Positions 8,628 to 18,028 are shown, counted from the stretch's first letter. The stretch: 55,000 bases of DNA from an uncultured Pseudomonadota bacterium (GCA_913060515.1 CAJXRZ010000040.1:1-55000); one strand, 5' to 3'. Numbers and translations: made by a program. Notes: generated by a model from the letters alone, not told the origin.

Positions 8628-9354
8628 ATCTCTGAGATCGACAAGATCGGCCAAGGCCTGGTCCGAAACAACACCGCCAAGCTGCTCGCCTACGTTCTGG
8701 GCATTCCCTTGGTGTTGGGCTTCTTGGGTGGCTCGGTTGTGCGCGGGCCTGATCCACGAAGACTTGGCCGCCGTGGTGTTCTGGGTGGAGTTCCTGTCCC
8801 TTCCACCGGTGGCTATCGTCGTGGCCTTGGTGGTTGGCTTGCGCATGCGCAAAGCGGTTGCCGCCCCCTTGGACGCCGCCCTGGCGCCCATGCTCGGGCC
8901 CCACACGGGGTCCATCGGCTCCCTCAAGTGGTCGCGCGTCGTGGATGGTCGCCGCTATCGGGCCCGCTACTACAAGTACCAGCTCATCCTGCAGGTGGAC
9001 TGCCAGAGCGGCTTGGACATTCGGATGGGCATCGACAACAAGCTGGCCCAGGCGGTCTCCAAGGGGTGGGACAAGCGATCTCTGCCCGGCGAGATCCTGG
9101 TGATGGCCAAGGACCCGGTGGCCATGGACGCCTTCTTGGCCCTGCCGGCCGTACCCGAGGCCATCGCGGCTCTGATCAAACAAGACGGCCGCTCCCTGCG
9201 CTCGCTCTACATCAAGGGTGGCGAGCTGGGCTGGGTGACCAAGTACATGCCCGCCCCGGAGTTCTCACCCCAGGCTGGGCGTACCTGGATCGATGCTGCT
9301 GAGCACTTGGTCAAGTCCGCTGAGGCGCTCTCCAAAGGGGACGCGCCCAGCTGA
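8628..9354 (+). pseudogene. Membrane protein gene broken by a +1 frameshift and a missing start codon
   Basis: Two frames make one sensible protein. From 8634 the frame reads EIDKIGQGLVRNN and a first membrane segment (LLAYVLGIPLVLGFLGGSVV). After about 8745 the frame that starts at the GTG at 8728 carries a second segment (AAVVFWVEFLSLPPVAIVVA) and a soluble domain with RARYYKYQLILQVDC. Removing one G from GGG at 8745-8747 joins them as GGSVVRGLIHEDLAA, giving about 242 codons. The likely start at 8628 is ATC, 6 nt after GGGAG; no ATG, GTG or TTG fits. It may be a sequencing error, a decaying gene, or a shorter protein from the GTG at 8728. Family unknown. Confidence 0.6.
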
Positions 9355-9360
9355 CTGGCC

Positions 9361-10161
9361 TCAGAGCCAGGCCCGCACAAAGGCGTAGACCGGCCGCAGG
9401 CTGGGCCACCAGATGACCTCGCCGACGTAGAGCAGGTGCAGGATGCGCGCGGTGGCCAGGGCGGCCGTGGCGCTGCCAATGGTGGCCAGAGCGGCCCAGT
9501 CCAAGCCCTTCATCTGCAGGGGCCGCCGCATGCTGCGTGCCGCGCTGGGGTCAAAGCCGCGGGCATCCAGACTCTCGGCCAGGGTCAATGCGCGGCGCCA
9601 GGCGCGGGCCACGACGGGACGGAGCAGGGAGATCTCCAGCATCATCCAGGCCCAGGGCGTGCGCTTCCAGACGGGGCGTCCCCGGTGGGCGCGGGCCCGG
9701 CGCACGACCAGGATCTCTTGGCCGACCGTGGGCAGAAAGCGCAGGGCCGCGCTGGTCATCAGAGCCAGACCACTGGGCACCCGAAGAGCGCGCAGGGCGG
9801 CGAGCAGGCGGTCGGGCGGGGTGGAGACCGCCATGGACAGACCGGCCATCGACAGGGCGAGCAGGCGCAGGGACTGGGCCAGGCCGTAGGTCAGCCCTTC
9901 GCGCCACAGGGTCAGGGGACCCAGGGAGAACAGGGCCACCCGGGGCTGCTCGGCGTAGAACAAGCCCTGGGAGAGGCAGGTGCCCCAGACGATGGCTGCT
10001 GCGGCGGCCAGACCTCGACGGAGCCAGATGGCGGAGATGCCGGCCGCCAGCATTGGGGCGGTACAGAGAACGCAGAGAATGCCCAGAGAGAGTGGGCTCT
10101 CCAGACACAGTCCAGCGATTCCAGCGAACATCAGCAGGCCCAAGCGGGTGCGGGGATCCAT
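9361..10161 (-). CDS. ECF transporter transmembrane (T) component, EcfT/CbiQ-like
   Basis: 266 residues with about five or six membrane segments. A cytoplasmic region carries two Arg-Gly coupling motifs (RRARAHRG near residue 158 and ESLDARGF near 197), the helices through which EcfT contacts the ATPases. Energy-coupling factor transporters import vitamins or metal ions: T plus two ATPases drive a substrate-binding S component. The start codon overlaps the stop of the fused ATPase gene (TGATG). The candidate S component is the gene before that. Substrate cannot be read from this protein. Confidence 0.88.
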   Translation of the reverse strand: MDPRTRLGLLMFAGIAGLCLESPLSLGILCVLCTAPMLAAGISAIWLRRGLAAAAAIVWGTCLSQGLFYAEQPRVALFSLGPLTLWREGLTYGLAQSLRLLALSMAGLSMAVSTPPDRLLAALRALRVPSGLALMTSAALRFLPTVGQEILVVRRARAHRGRPVWKRTPWAWMMLEISLLRPVVARAWRRALTLAESLDARGFDPSAARSMRRPLQMKGLDWAALATIGSATAALATARILHLLYVGEVIWWPSLRPVYAFVRAWL

Positions 10162-11588
10162 CAGCGCCCCCCCTTCATGGCCAGCAGTCTCTCGACCAGC
10201 TCCCCTGGGCTGCCCTGGGCGATGACGGCGCCGTCTTCGAGCAGCAGCACCCGGGTGGCGTGGCGCAGGGCCAAGTCCACGTCGTGGGTGGCGAAGACCA
10301 GGGCCCCATCCCGCAGCGCCTCACGCAGGGCCTGCATCATGTGCTCCACCTGGTCGTGGTCTTGGCCCGAGGTGGGCTCGTCGAGGACCAGCACCCTTGG
10401 CGCACAGGACAAGGCGGCCGCGACCGCGACTCTGAGGCGCTGGCCACGGCTCAAGGCATGGGGCGCCCTCGAGGCCAGGTCGTCTACGGAGAGCGCCTGC
10501 ATCGCGGATTGGGTGCGCTGCTCGGCATCCGGGACCCGCTGGTCCACCGGTCCGTAGGCCACTTCATCGGCGACCGTGGAGCAGAACAGGCACAGATCGG
10601 GATCCTGAGGGACCCCCACCACGCCAGGACGCTCGGGTCCCAGCTGTCCGGTGAGCAAGCCCAGCAGGGTGCTCTTGCCGGCGCCATTTGGGCCCAGCAG
10701 GGCCACCCGCTCCCCTGCGTGAAGCGGGAACTCCGTCGGCAGCAGTGCGTCCCGCTTGGCCCCCCAGTAGCGGTGTTGCAGAGTGCCTGGGTCCAGGACC
10801 TGTGCACCCACCGAAGCGCTTGGAGCGGGCACTGGGGCTGCCTGTCCGGGCACGCTCAAGCCCATCTCCAAGGCTGCGCGTTCCTGCTCGGCGTTCAGGC
10901 CACTCTGATGCGTGGGCCCTTCGCTGTGGATCCGTCCCGCCTGCATCAAGATCACCCGATCCACGAAGGGCAGGGTCGCAGCCAGGCGGTGCTCCACCAT
11001 CAACACCGCCAGACCTTGATCCGCCAGCTCCCGCAGGCGCCGCATCAGCGTCTGTGCGCCCAGGGGATCCAGCTGGGCAAGCGGCTCGTCCAGCAGCAAG
11101 ACCTCGGCCCCGGCGGCCAGGGCGGCCCCGCACACCAAGCGCTGGGTCTGGCCCCCGCTCAAGGCCAGAGTGGCCCGCTCCAGCTCTACCTGCAGCCCCA
11201 CCTGCGCCAGCAGATCGGGCAGGCGCGCGGCGATGGCTTGGGGGTCCTGGCGGGCGGACTCCATGGCAAAGGCCAACTCATCGCCCACGGTGCTGGCCAC
11301 AAGCTGGTCTTGGGGTTCCTGGGCCACAAAACCCAGACGCCGCACACGCTCGGCGGGCGCCATCTCTGCAGGGTCCCTTCCGCAGAGTCGGATCTCTCCG
11401 GCCAGGGTGCCTTGACCGTGCCGTCCAGCAAGCCCGGCGGCTGCCCGCAGCAGGGTGGACTTGCCGCAGCCGGTGGGTCCCGTGAGCAGCACGATCTCCC
11501 CAGCGGAGAGGGTGAGGTTTGCACCCGCCACAGAGGGCTGATCCGCCCCAGGGTAGGTGTAGCCCAGGTCGTGAATCTCTAGCTTCAT
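10161..11588 (-). CDS. ECF transporter double ATPase (A and A' fused in one chain)
   Basis: 475 residues containing two complete ABC ATPase domains in one polypeptide. Domain 1 has Walker A GPTGCGKST (from residue 37), signature LSGGQTQRL and Walker B VLLLDEPLAQLDP. Domain 2 has GPNGAGKST, a changed signature LSRGQRLRV and VLVLDEPTSGQDH. EcfA1 and EcfA2 are usually separate genes; fusions are known in ECF systems. The altered second signature suggests unequal sites. The ATG at 11588 overlaps the previous stop (ATGA); the open frame upstream of it is a shadow. It energises the EcfT encoded next. Confidence 0.93.
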   Translation of the reverse strand: MKLEIHDLGYTYPGADQPSVAGANLTLSAGEIVLLTGPTGCGKSTLLRAAAGLAGRHGQGTLAGEIRLCGRDPAEMAPAERVRRLGFVAQEPQDQLVASTVGDELAFAMESARQDPQAIAARLPDLLAQVGLQVELERATLALSGGQTQRLVCGAALAAGAEVLLLDEPLAQLDPLGAQTLMRRLRELADQGLAVLMVEHRLAATLPFVDRVILMQAGRIHSEGPTHQSGLNAEQERAALEMGLSVPGQAAPVPAPSASVGAQVLDPGTLQHRYWGAKRDALLPTEFPLHAGERVALLGPNGAGKSTLLGLLTGQLGPERPGVVGVPQDPDLCLFCSTVADEVAYGPVDQRVPDAEQRTQSAMQALSVDDLASRAPHALSRGQRLRVAVAAALSCAPRVLVLDEPTSGQDHDQVEHMMQALREALRDGALVFATHDVDLALRHATRVLLLEDGAVIAQGSPGELVERLLAMKGGR

Positions 11589-13330
11589 CGCTGAATCCGG
11601 CGCAGGGAGTCGGCGAAAGGCAGGGCGACCGCGCAGGCCAAGAGCACGTAGAGGAAGCCAGGACCGATGAGCACGCCGGCCACGTACCAGGGGGCCAAGA
11701 ACAGCCGGTACAGGACCACGTGTAGGACCATGCCCGTCGCGCTCGAGGCCACGCTGGCCAGTGCCAGCGCCAAGCCCAGACGCAGCCAACGGGCGGTGGG
11801 GCCGGCGTCCAACCAGCCCTTGCTGCGCGTGATGCCAAAGAGGTAGAGCGCACCCTCCAGCCAGAGCACCCGGCCGCCAACAAAGAGTAGGTCCGTTGGG
11901 GTGAATGCCCCCAAGACGACCCCGGAGAGCAGCCAGCCCGTGAGCAGGTACAGGGTGGCTGTTCCCGGCTTGGGAAGCAGGGTCAGCAGGGTGGCCAGCA
12001 GGCTGTAGCGCAGGCAGTCGTCGACCAGGGCGGTCAAGAACACGGCAAAGGGGCCCAAGACCGTGGCCACGCCGGTGGTGAGCAGGCGGCCGGCGGCTCC
12101 GACTGTGAAGCTCAGGGAGCCGAAGAGGGCGATGCTCATCAGCTCGGAGGTGGGCGCAGCGAGCCACTTCTTGCCGCGCACCAGGAGCAGGATCGTACCG
12201 CCCAGGGCGGCCAGGAGCGCGACCACCAGTCCCAGACTGGCGGCGCTGTTGCCGCGGGAGACGTGCAGAGGGCGCAGCTCGGTGTGTAGAGGCCGGGTGC
12301 TGCCCAGGGGGATGAGCTCGAGCTGCTGGGTCCACTGCTTGCTGCGGGCTTGGTCCAGGCCCAGCATGGCCTCGTTGACGAAGAGGGGCAGTGCGGCGGT
12401 GGCTCGGCCCCCTGCAGGGACCCGGAGAAGCACGCTGACGCGGCCGGAGCCATCATCCGCCTCCCGAAGCCTGGGCTTGAAGGCTTGGGCGGGGGTGCCA
12501 TCGGGGTTCAGGATCTGGCTGCGCAGGACCAGGTTGACGGCTTCGGGGCCGCTGTTCTCGACCTCTACAGCTTGCCAGGCCCACGCGGCCCACTGGTCTC
12601 GGGCGCGAATGCCCAGGCCCAAGCGATCCAAGGTGGCGGACCACCAGGCGGCAGGCAGCTGCACCCGGTCACTGGGTCTGGAAGGGTCGGCGATGCCGTT
12701 GGGGCCGGCCGGGAAGCGCAGGGCAGTGATGCGCACCTGTTGGGCCATGGTCTCGCTGGAGAGGACCTGGGGGCGCAGGGTGCTGCGCAGAGTCTCGCCG
12801 CCGGCGCTTGCGACCAGCTCCAGGGGTTGGCCTGCGATTAGGTCCAGAGGCAGACTCCAGGGCTCTCCGGCGCGCAGACTGCGGGTGTGGGTTTGCGCGC
12901 CTACCTGAACCTGGAGGGCGCCGTCGCTCTGGGCCTGCAGAATCAGGGCCGAGGCCGTGGGCTCCTCTGGCAGAGCCAGGGTGAGCTGGCCGCCTTCGCT
13001 GAGGGCCTGGCGGGTCTGGCCGACTGGAGCCTCTACCCACCAGAGCAGCGGGGAGAGGTCGACCTGCAGGGACAGTGTGTGAACGCCCTGACCATCGGTG
13101 ATGCGTGCTTGGTAGTCCCCCGAGTCTGGCCAGGGCAGGGACAGGGCCAAGGTGTCCACCGGTGGGTCTGCCCGCTGCGTGCCGAGCACCCGCCCTTGGG
13201 CGTCCAAGACCTCAATGCGGCTGAGAGCCTCCCCCTCCGCCTGAACACCACTGGGGGTCGAGGCGACGGTGGGAGGCGCGCTGGGGCCGGCGCAGGCCAG
13301 CACAAAGAGCAAGAGGAGGAGCGCGCTCAC
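11585..13330 (-). CDS. Lipoprotein-like domain fused to a membrane domain, candidate ECF S component
   Basis: 581 residues. The N-terminus MSALLLLLFVLAC is a short lipoprotein signal. Residues about 20-370 form an exported beta-rich region with several Ig-like or CARDB-like stretches (VEVENSGPEAVNLVLRS). A membrane segment follows near 375-395, then about six membrane helices (about 405-575) with the size of an ECF S component. Position right before the ECF ATPase and T genes, with overlapping codons on both sides (GTGA and ATGA), supports that reading. The substrate is unknown. S components are normally about 180-220 residues, so the large exported half is unusual. Confidence 0.6.
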   Translation of the reverse strand: MSALLLLLFVLACAGPSAPPTVASTPSGVQAEGEALSRIEVLDAQGRVLGTQRADPPVDTLALSLPWPDSGDYQARITDGQGVHTLSLQVDLSPLLWWVEAPVGQTRQALSEGGQLTLALPEEPTASALILQAQSDGALQVQVGAQTHTRSLRAGEPWSLPLDLIAGQPLELVASAGGETLRSTLRPQVLSSETMAQQVRITALRFPAGPNGIADPSRPSDRVQLPAAWWSATLDRLGLGIRARDQWAAWAWQAVEVENSGPEAVNLVLRSQILNPDGTPAQAFKPRLREADDGSGRVSVLLRVPAGGRATAALPLFVNEAMLGLDQARSKQWTQQLELIPLGSTRPLHTELRPLHVSRGNSAASLGLVVALLAALGGTILLLVRGKKWLAAPTSELMSIALFGSLSFTVGAAGRLLTTGVATVLGPFAVFLTALVDDCLRYSLLATLLTLLPKPGTATLYLLTGWLLSGVVLGAFTPTDLLFVGGRVLWLEGALYLFGITRSKGWLDAGPTARWLRLGLALALASVASSATGMVLHVVLYRLFLAPWYVAGVLIGPGFLYVLLACAVALPFADSLRRIQR

Positions 13331-14697
13331 TCGCTGCGGTTGAACCCGGCGCGCAGGTGCGTGAGGGTGTCGGTGCGCAGCAGGTAGATGTTGGGCAGCA
13401 GCTCTGGGCGGGTCACGTAGGTGTAGGAGGTGCCGTTGATGTCCAGACGGTTGCCGATCAGAAGGCTCTGGGTGCTGGCGTCCCGCATGCGCACGGTCAG
13501 GGTGCTGGGGTTGTCGCTTAGGCCGGCATCTTCCTGGCTGATTTCAGGGTCAATGGCGTCTGCGCGCAGGTCGCCCAGGGTGTTCACCGACTGGGTCACT
13601 GCCAGCACATCGGTGTCCATGTTGGCCGGTTGGGTGAAGGACCACATGTTCGTGTTGCTGTCCTGGGTGAGCACGGCCCGGCCCAGCTCGTCTTGCAGGA
13701 TGTAGTCCCGCACATCCAGGCGCTCAAAGTTGAACAGGATGCGGTTTCTGTAGGCCAGGATCGGGCGAAGCAGGCGGTCGCGTACGCTGCCGGAGACCAG
13801 GTAGACCTCGTCTCGGTCGCTGCGCTTGAGGAAGACGGCGCCGCCCTCTGAGGTGCGCTGTCCGAAGGTCAGGGTGATCTGCTCCCCGTCGACCATCAGG
13901 ACCTTGGCGACCACTGCGGGTGGATCAAAGCCGCCGTCAAAGTCTGGGCTGAGGACCCGACCTGCGCGCAGCTCCGTCAGGCTCTTGGCCAGGGCATCGA
14001 TGCTCTTCTGGTCCACAGGGAACTCGGCTTGGGCGGAGCTCCAGTTGCCGAACTTCGCGCTGCTCTCGGAGTTGATGTCCCCTTCGGGTAGACGCTCAAA
14101 GACGGTCTTTCCTCCGTCGAGGGGCTCGATGCGGATCTCTTGCACCAGGCCAGCGGGCACCTGCGTGACCATCTTGTCCCGCCACTCCAAGGGCGCACGG
14201 GCGTAGCGGGCACGGCTGCCCACCTTGCCGCGGTAGACCACATCGGAGCCGGGCAGGCGCACAAAGCTGGCACCGCCGGGTCGGTCTTGGCCGACCACAA
14301 AGCTCACGGCGGGCTCATCGGAGTCGGTGAAGAGCTCGACCAGCACGCCTTGGGCATCGTCCAGGCCGTAGTCGGCCAGGTTTCCGGTATCTACGGCCAC
14401 GTCCATGCGGGTCTTGCCACGCTCGAAGAGGGCCAGCAGCGGCCGCAGAGCGATGGTGTCTGCGGGGGCTTGGTAAGGCGCGATGACCTGGAAGCCTCCG
14501 TCGAGGGAGCCCTCCATCACCACCGTCTCTTCCTGGCCGGTCGTGATCTCAATGCGGCTCACCTCCGCACGCTTGACCTCCGCCAGCGAGGGCAGATCGG
14601 CGTTGGGATCGAAATTTGCGGGCTGAATGAAGGTCAGCCCACCGAGCACTGCTGCGGCCACCAAGAGGATCTTGGACTTGTCGGTCAACCAGCTCAT
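13327..14697 (-). CDS. DUF4340 domain protein
   Basis: 456 residues with one N-terminal membrane helix (about 8-25, ILLVAAAVLGGLTFI) and a long exported domain made of repeated DUF4340-like beta-alpha units (VSRIEITTGQEETVVM, VQEIRIEPLDGGKTVFERL, YLVSGSVRDRLLR). DUF4340 genes commonly follow GldG-like and ABC-2 permease genes in gliding-type ABC loci, as here. Its biochemical role is not established. Start and stop overlap both neighbours by 4 nt. Confidence 0.85.
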   Translation of the reverse strand: MSWLTDKSKILLVAAAVLGGLTFIQPANFDPNADLPSLAEVKRAEVSRIEITTGQEETVVMEGSLDGGFQVIAPYQAPADTIALRPLLALFERGKTRMDVAVDTGNLADYGLDDAQGVLVELFTDSDEPAVSFVVGQDRPGGASFVRLPGSDVVYRGKVGSRARYARAPLEWRDKMVTQVPAGLVQEIRIEPLDGGKTVFERLPEGDINSESSAKFGNWSSAQAEFPVDQKSIDALAKSLTELRAGRVLSPDFDGGFDPPAVVAKVLMVDGEQITLTFGQRTSEGGAVFLKRSDRDEVYLVSGSVRDRLLRPILAYRNRILFNFERLDVRDYILQDELGRAVLTQDSNTNMWSFTQPANMDTDVLAVTQSVNTLGDLRADAIDPEISQEDAGLSDNPSTLTVRMRDASTQSLLIGNRLDINGTSYTYVTRPELLPNIYLLRTDTLTHLRAGFNRSE

Positions 14698-16361
14698 GCG
14701 GCGTCCTTGTTCTCATCGGGCGTGCTTGGCTCGCTGGGCGGCGTGGGCTCTGGACTGTTCGGCTTTGGGTTGCCGCGCTGTGGACCACCGCCCTGTCCGC
14801 GCATGCGCTGGCGGATGCCACCGAAGATCAGCAAGAGCAGGCCAGGACCGAGCAGGTTGATCAGCTTCAGCTTGGTGCGGGTGGCCTTGTCGGTCGCCTC
14901 CAACACCGGGACCTGAACAGACTTGGAGCGGATGGCGATCAAGGCCTCGTCCTGAAGCATCCAGTCGGCGAGGTTCGACATAAAGGCCAGGTTGTTTGCG
15001 ATAAAGTCGGCGCTGCCACCCACCACCACGCGGGCGTTCTCCGCCTCGTCAATGCGGGGCGCGGTCTCGCCGGTGATCTCGCGGCCCACATAGGCGCTGC
15101 GCAAAGGACCGCTGACGGTGACCATGATGGGCCAAGCGCCGGTCTCCTCGGAGGGGTCTCTGCGCTGGTAGACCTGGGGATTAAAGAGCTTGGGAGCCTT
15201 GATTCGGCCGCTGTTCTTCTCCGAGCGTGCCATGACCTCGACCGTGACACCCGATGGCAGGTTCTCGGGCACATCGATGCTCGAGACGAAGGGGAAGGTC
15301 ATCGTGTCCAGATCCTTGACCACCACGCTGTCCTGAGCCAGGTCGGTGGTGGTCGGGATGAAGGGCACGTTGAGGGGCACGGTGCCGCGGAAGCTGCCTT
15401 GCTGGACCGGGAACTGCATCTTGCCGTTGTTTGTGCGGTCTACGACGATGTCGCGGTTCAACTCCACCTGGTAGGCGGCCAACATGGGCTCCAGACCGTG
15501 CAGCACCGGGTTGGCGGCGTGCTTGGGGGGCCGGGGATCGAACTGGAAGTTCTGCAGGAAGAAGGCTGCGGGCCGACCGCTCATGATGAACTGGTCCACC
15601 AAGAGCATTTCCAGAGGGTCCATGGTGGTCTTGGGGCCGACGATGACCAGAGCGTCGACGGCATCGGGGATGCCCTCGGGGCTGCTCAGGTCCACGTTTA
15701 CGACCGTGTAGTTGGCGGCCAGGGCCGCGCGTAGCTGCTGCACGGGCCCCTTTCCGTTCATCAGATCGGGCTCGCCGTGGCCGACCACGAAGCCCATGGT
15801 GCGCTCCTGGCCAAAGTCCATCAGGGCTTTGATGGTGCGGGCGATGTCGTACTCGATGGTGGAGACCGAGGTGATGGCCGGCAAGACGGTCTGGCGCTCT
15901 CCGTAGAGGAAGGCGGCGCCCATGTACACCATGCGCATCTCGTTTCGAGACTCGCTGCGGAAGGTGTAGGGGATGGGGGAGATGCCCAGGCGCTGGGCCT
16001 CGGCCATCATCTCCTCATCGTCGGTGGGATCGATGACCACCAGCTCCATGCGGCCGCGGCTCCAGGCTCGGAACTCCTCCAGCTTGTCGACGACCACCTG
16101 CTCGTGGTTGTTGTAGGGCGCCTCCAGACCGCCGGTGAAGTACACGCGAACGATCAGCGGGCGGTCTAGGCGGGAGATGAGTTGCTTGCCCTCGTGGGAG
16201 AGGGTGTAGATCTGGTCCTGGGTCAGGTCCACACGGGTGAACCAGCGGCTGGCGAGCAGGTTCCCGAAGATGACGACGGCGAGCACGCAGGCCAGCTGCA
16301 GCCAGGAGTTTCCCTTCAGGATGGGGCGGCGCTTGGCCGCGTTGGTGGCGTTCTCGCTCAT
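14694..16361 (-). CDS. GldG-family ABC transporter auxiliary protein
   Basis: 555 residues. An N-terminal membrane helix (about 20-40) is followed by FTRVDLTQDQIYTLSHEGKQL, the hallmark opening of GldG/ABC_transp_aux proteins, then RVYFTGGLEAPY, a large exported domain and a C-terminal membrane helix before a Pro/Gly-rich tail. In Bacteroidota GldG works with GldA and GldF in gliding; in other phyla the same set is uncharacterised and may act in envelope or surface assembly. It is coupled by ATGA overlaps to the permease before it and DUF4340 after it. Confidence 0.88.
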   Translation of the reverse strand: MSENATNAAKRRPILKGNSWLQLACVLAVVIFGNLLASRWFTRVDLTQDQIYTLSHEGKQLISRLDRPLIVRVYFTGGLEAPYNNHEQVVVDKLEEFRAWSRGRMELVVIDPTDDEEMMAEAQRLGISPIPYTFRSESRNEMRMVYMGAAFLYGERQTVLPAITSVSTIEYDIARTIKALMDFGQERTMGFVVGHGEPDLMNGKGPVQQLRAALAANYTVVNVDLSSPEGIPDAVDALVIVGPKTTMDPLEMLLVDQFIMSGRPAAFFLQNFQFDPRPPKHAANPVLHGLEPMLAAYQVELNRDIVVDRTNNGKMQFPVQQGSFRGTVPLNVPFIPTTTDLAQDSVVVKDLDTMTFPFVSSIDVPENLPSGVTVEVMARSEKNSGRIKAPKLFNPQVYQRRDPSEETGAWPIMVTVSGPLRSAYVGREITGETAPRIDEAENARVVVGGSADFIANNLAFMSNLADWMLQDEALIAIRSKSVQVPVLEATDKATRTKLKLINLLGPGLLLLIFGGIRQRMRGQGGGPQRGNPKPNSPEPTPPSEPSTPDENKDAA

Positions 16362-17074
16362 GCCAGCCTCCGCTGCTCAAGGGAGAAGACCGCCATGTGC
16401 AGGAAGAGCAGGACCACGCCGCCGTAGAAGACCAGGTTGCGGGTGTCGATCACGCCGCGAGAGAGCCCGCCAAAGTGGTAGTCAAAGCTGAGGTATTGCA
16501 CGACGGGCAGGATCCCAGAGGGCACTGCGCTCAAGAAGAAGCCCACGACGTAGGGGACAAGGCACAGGCTGATCGCTACCAAGAACGCCACGATCTGGTT
16601 GGATGTGACAGAGCTGGCTGCCGTGCCAATGGCTGTGTAGGCGGCCGCCATCAGGGCCAAGCCCAAGTAGCCGCCCATCACGGGTCCCCAATCCAGCTCG
16701 CCCAGACTCGCCAGGGTCAAGGGGTAGGACAGGGTCAGGGTCACGGCCACCAGGATCAAGGTCAGCGCGGCCAGGTACTTGCCCAACACCAGTTGGCTCT
16801 CGTTGATGGGCAGGGTCACCAGGAGCTCCAGGGAGCCGGTGCGCTTCTCTTCAGCGAACAGGCGCATGGTCACCGCTGGGATCAACAGCAGAAAGAACAT
16901 CGCCTCCCAGAAGAACACCGTGCGCAGAGTGGCCAGTCCGGCGTCGAAGAGGTCGTTCAAATAGAGGGAGAACAACCCAACCAGGAGCAGGAACACCGGC
17001 ACGATGATGTAGGCCAGCGCCGAGTTGAAGTAGCTGGCCAGCTCACGCTTGTAGATCGCCAGGACCGTGCGCAT
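16358..17074 (-). CDS. ABC-2 type permease, GldF-like
   Basis: 238 residues with six membrane segments. The conserved cytoplasmic stretch MRLFAEEKRTGSLELLVTLP is the ABC-2 permease signature shared with GldF and NosY. It is the first gene of a six-gene operon. The ATPase that should partner it (GldA-like) is not beside it: the next gene upstream is divergent and unrelated. The ATG at 17074 has GGGAG a few nucleotides upstream. Confidence 0.9.
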   Translation of the reverse strand: MRTVLAIYKRELASYFNSALAYIIVPVFLLLVGLFSLYLNDLFDAGLATLRTVFFWEAMFFLLLIPAVTMRLFAEEKRTGSLELLVTLPINESQLVLGKYLAALTLILVAVTLTLSYPLTLASLGELDWGPVMGGYLGLALMAAAYTAIGTAASSVTSNQIVAFLVAISLCLVPYVVGFFLSAVPSGILPVVQYLSFDYHFGGLSRGVIDTRNLVFYGGVVLLFLHMAVFSLEQRRLA

Positions 17075-17158
17075 CGCGCTCCCAATTGTTCAGGGCTTTT
17101 GTGCAGCGTGATGTTTAACCCATCCGGGGGGCCCTTCGCCGGGGTTAGGGGCGCTGCC

Positions 17159-18028
17159 GTGGAGTCCCTGTTCCTGGCTATGTTCCTCGCCTGCAGCGTG
17201 GGGATCCTGATCTTCCTGGTCTCGGTGTTCAGGAAGCGAGACACGATGGCGCCTGCACCTCAGAGCCACGATGACTTCCTGCGCGCCATGGCGCAGTCTC
17301 CGTGGCCACAGGTCGGGGCGGATCTGGGCTTGACTGTCCAGGTGGATGAGCCGGAAGTCCTGCTCTGCCGCCACGTGCTCCAGGGCCCTTTTGCGGGTCG
17401 CTTGGTGCGGGTGCAGAGCTTCGATCGCAAGCACGGCGGCCGCAGCGGACACCTGAGCACGGTGCGTGTGGGGGTCCAGCAGGGCATGCCGGAGCTTGGG
17501 CTGAGTCTGCCCAGAGGGTCCTCGGTTCAGAAGGTGCACGGCGTGGCCAGCGTGTGTTTTCAAGGCGAGAGTTTTTTGGGGGACGGCCTGCTCCTGGGAA
17601 AGGCGGCTCGGCCCATCCGAGAGGATGGACCCTGGATTGAGTTGGACGGTCGCTGTGACCCGGCGAAGCTCAGGGATTGGCTGGAGCAGGCGCTGCAGGT
17701 CTTCTCTGAGTTGGAGCGCGCGCACTACGAGGGGTGGGTGCGGGCCGCGCAAGAGCACGATCTACGTCTGGAATGGGAGAGGGAGCGTCGGGTGCCGCGC
17801 CTGGCGGGCTTGATTCAAGGAGTCGGCGTACGGGTGAGCTGGATGAAAGGCGGCGGTGCGCGTGTTGTTTTGCTCGCTGGCTCTGGGCAGAAACTCAGTG
17901 GCCTGGCTTTGGAACTCCAAGATGGCGTGGTCATCGAAGAGAACTCCGATGGCCTGGTGTTGACCCTCGATGGGCCTGACATAGGGCAGCTTTCTTCTCT
18001 CTTGAGTCGTGCATTCTCAGCATTCTGA
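17159..18028 (+). CDS. Hypothetical protein with N-terminal membrane anchor
   Basis: 289 residues from the GTG at 17159 (an in-frame ATG at 17111 would add 16). A membrane segment (about residues 4-23) precedes a cytoplasmic domain of about 265 residues with no recognised family. It contains RLVRVQSFDRKHGGRSGHL and an acidic C-terminus. The start is uncertain because neither candidate has a clear ribosome-binding site. It is divergent from the ABC operon, with which it shares an 84-nt intergenic region. Confidence 0.6.
   Translation: MESLFLAMFLACSVGILIFLVSVFRKRDTMAPAPQSHDDFLRAMAQSPWPQVGADLGLTVQVDEPEVLLCRHVLQGPFAGRLVRVQSFDRKHGGRSGHLSTVRVGVQQGMPELGLSLPRGSSVQKVHGVASVCFQGESFLGDGLLLGKAARPIREDGPWIELDGRCDPAKLRDWLEQALQVFSELERAHYEGWVRAAQEHDLRLEWERERRVPRLAGLIQGVGVRVSWMKGGGARVVLLAGSGQKLSGLALELQDGVVIEENSDGLVLTLDGPDIGQLSSLLSRAFSAF

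Noticed and set aside
11589-12335. N-terminal extension of the ECF ATPase frame up to 12335
   Set aside because: It overlaps the coding region of the membrane fusion protein and is not protein-like; the ATG at 11588 with ATGA overlap precedes a perfect ABC start.
16397-17158. Long open frame upstream of the membrane-anchored protein
   Set aside because: The Gln/His/Gly-rich translation is antisense to the ABC-2 permease.
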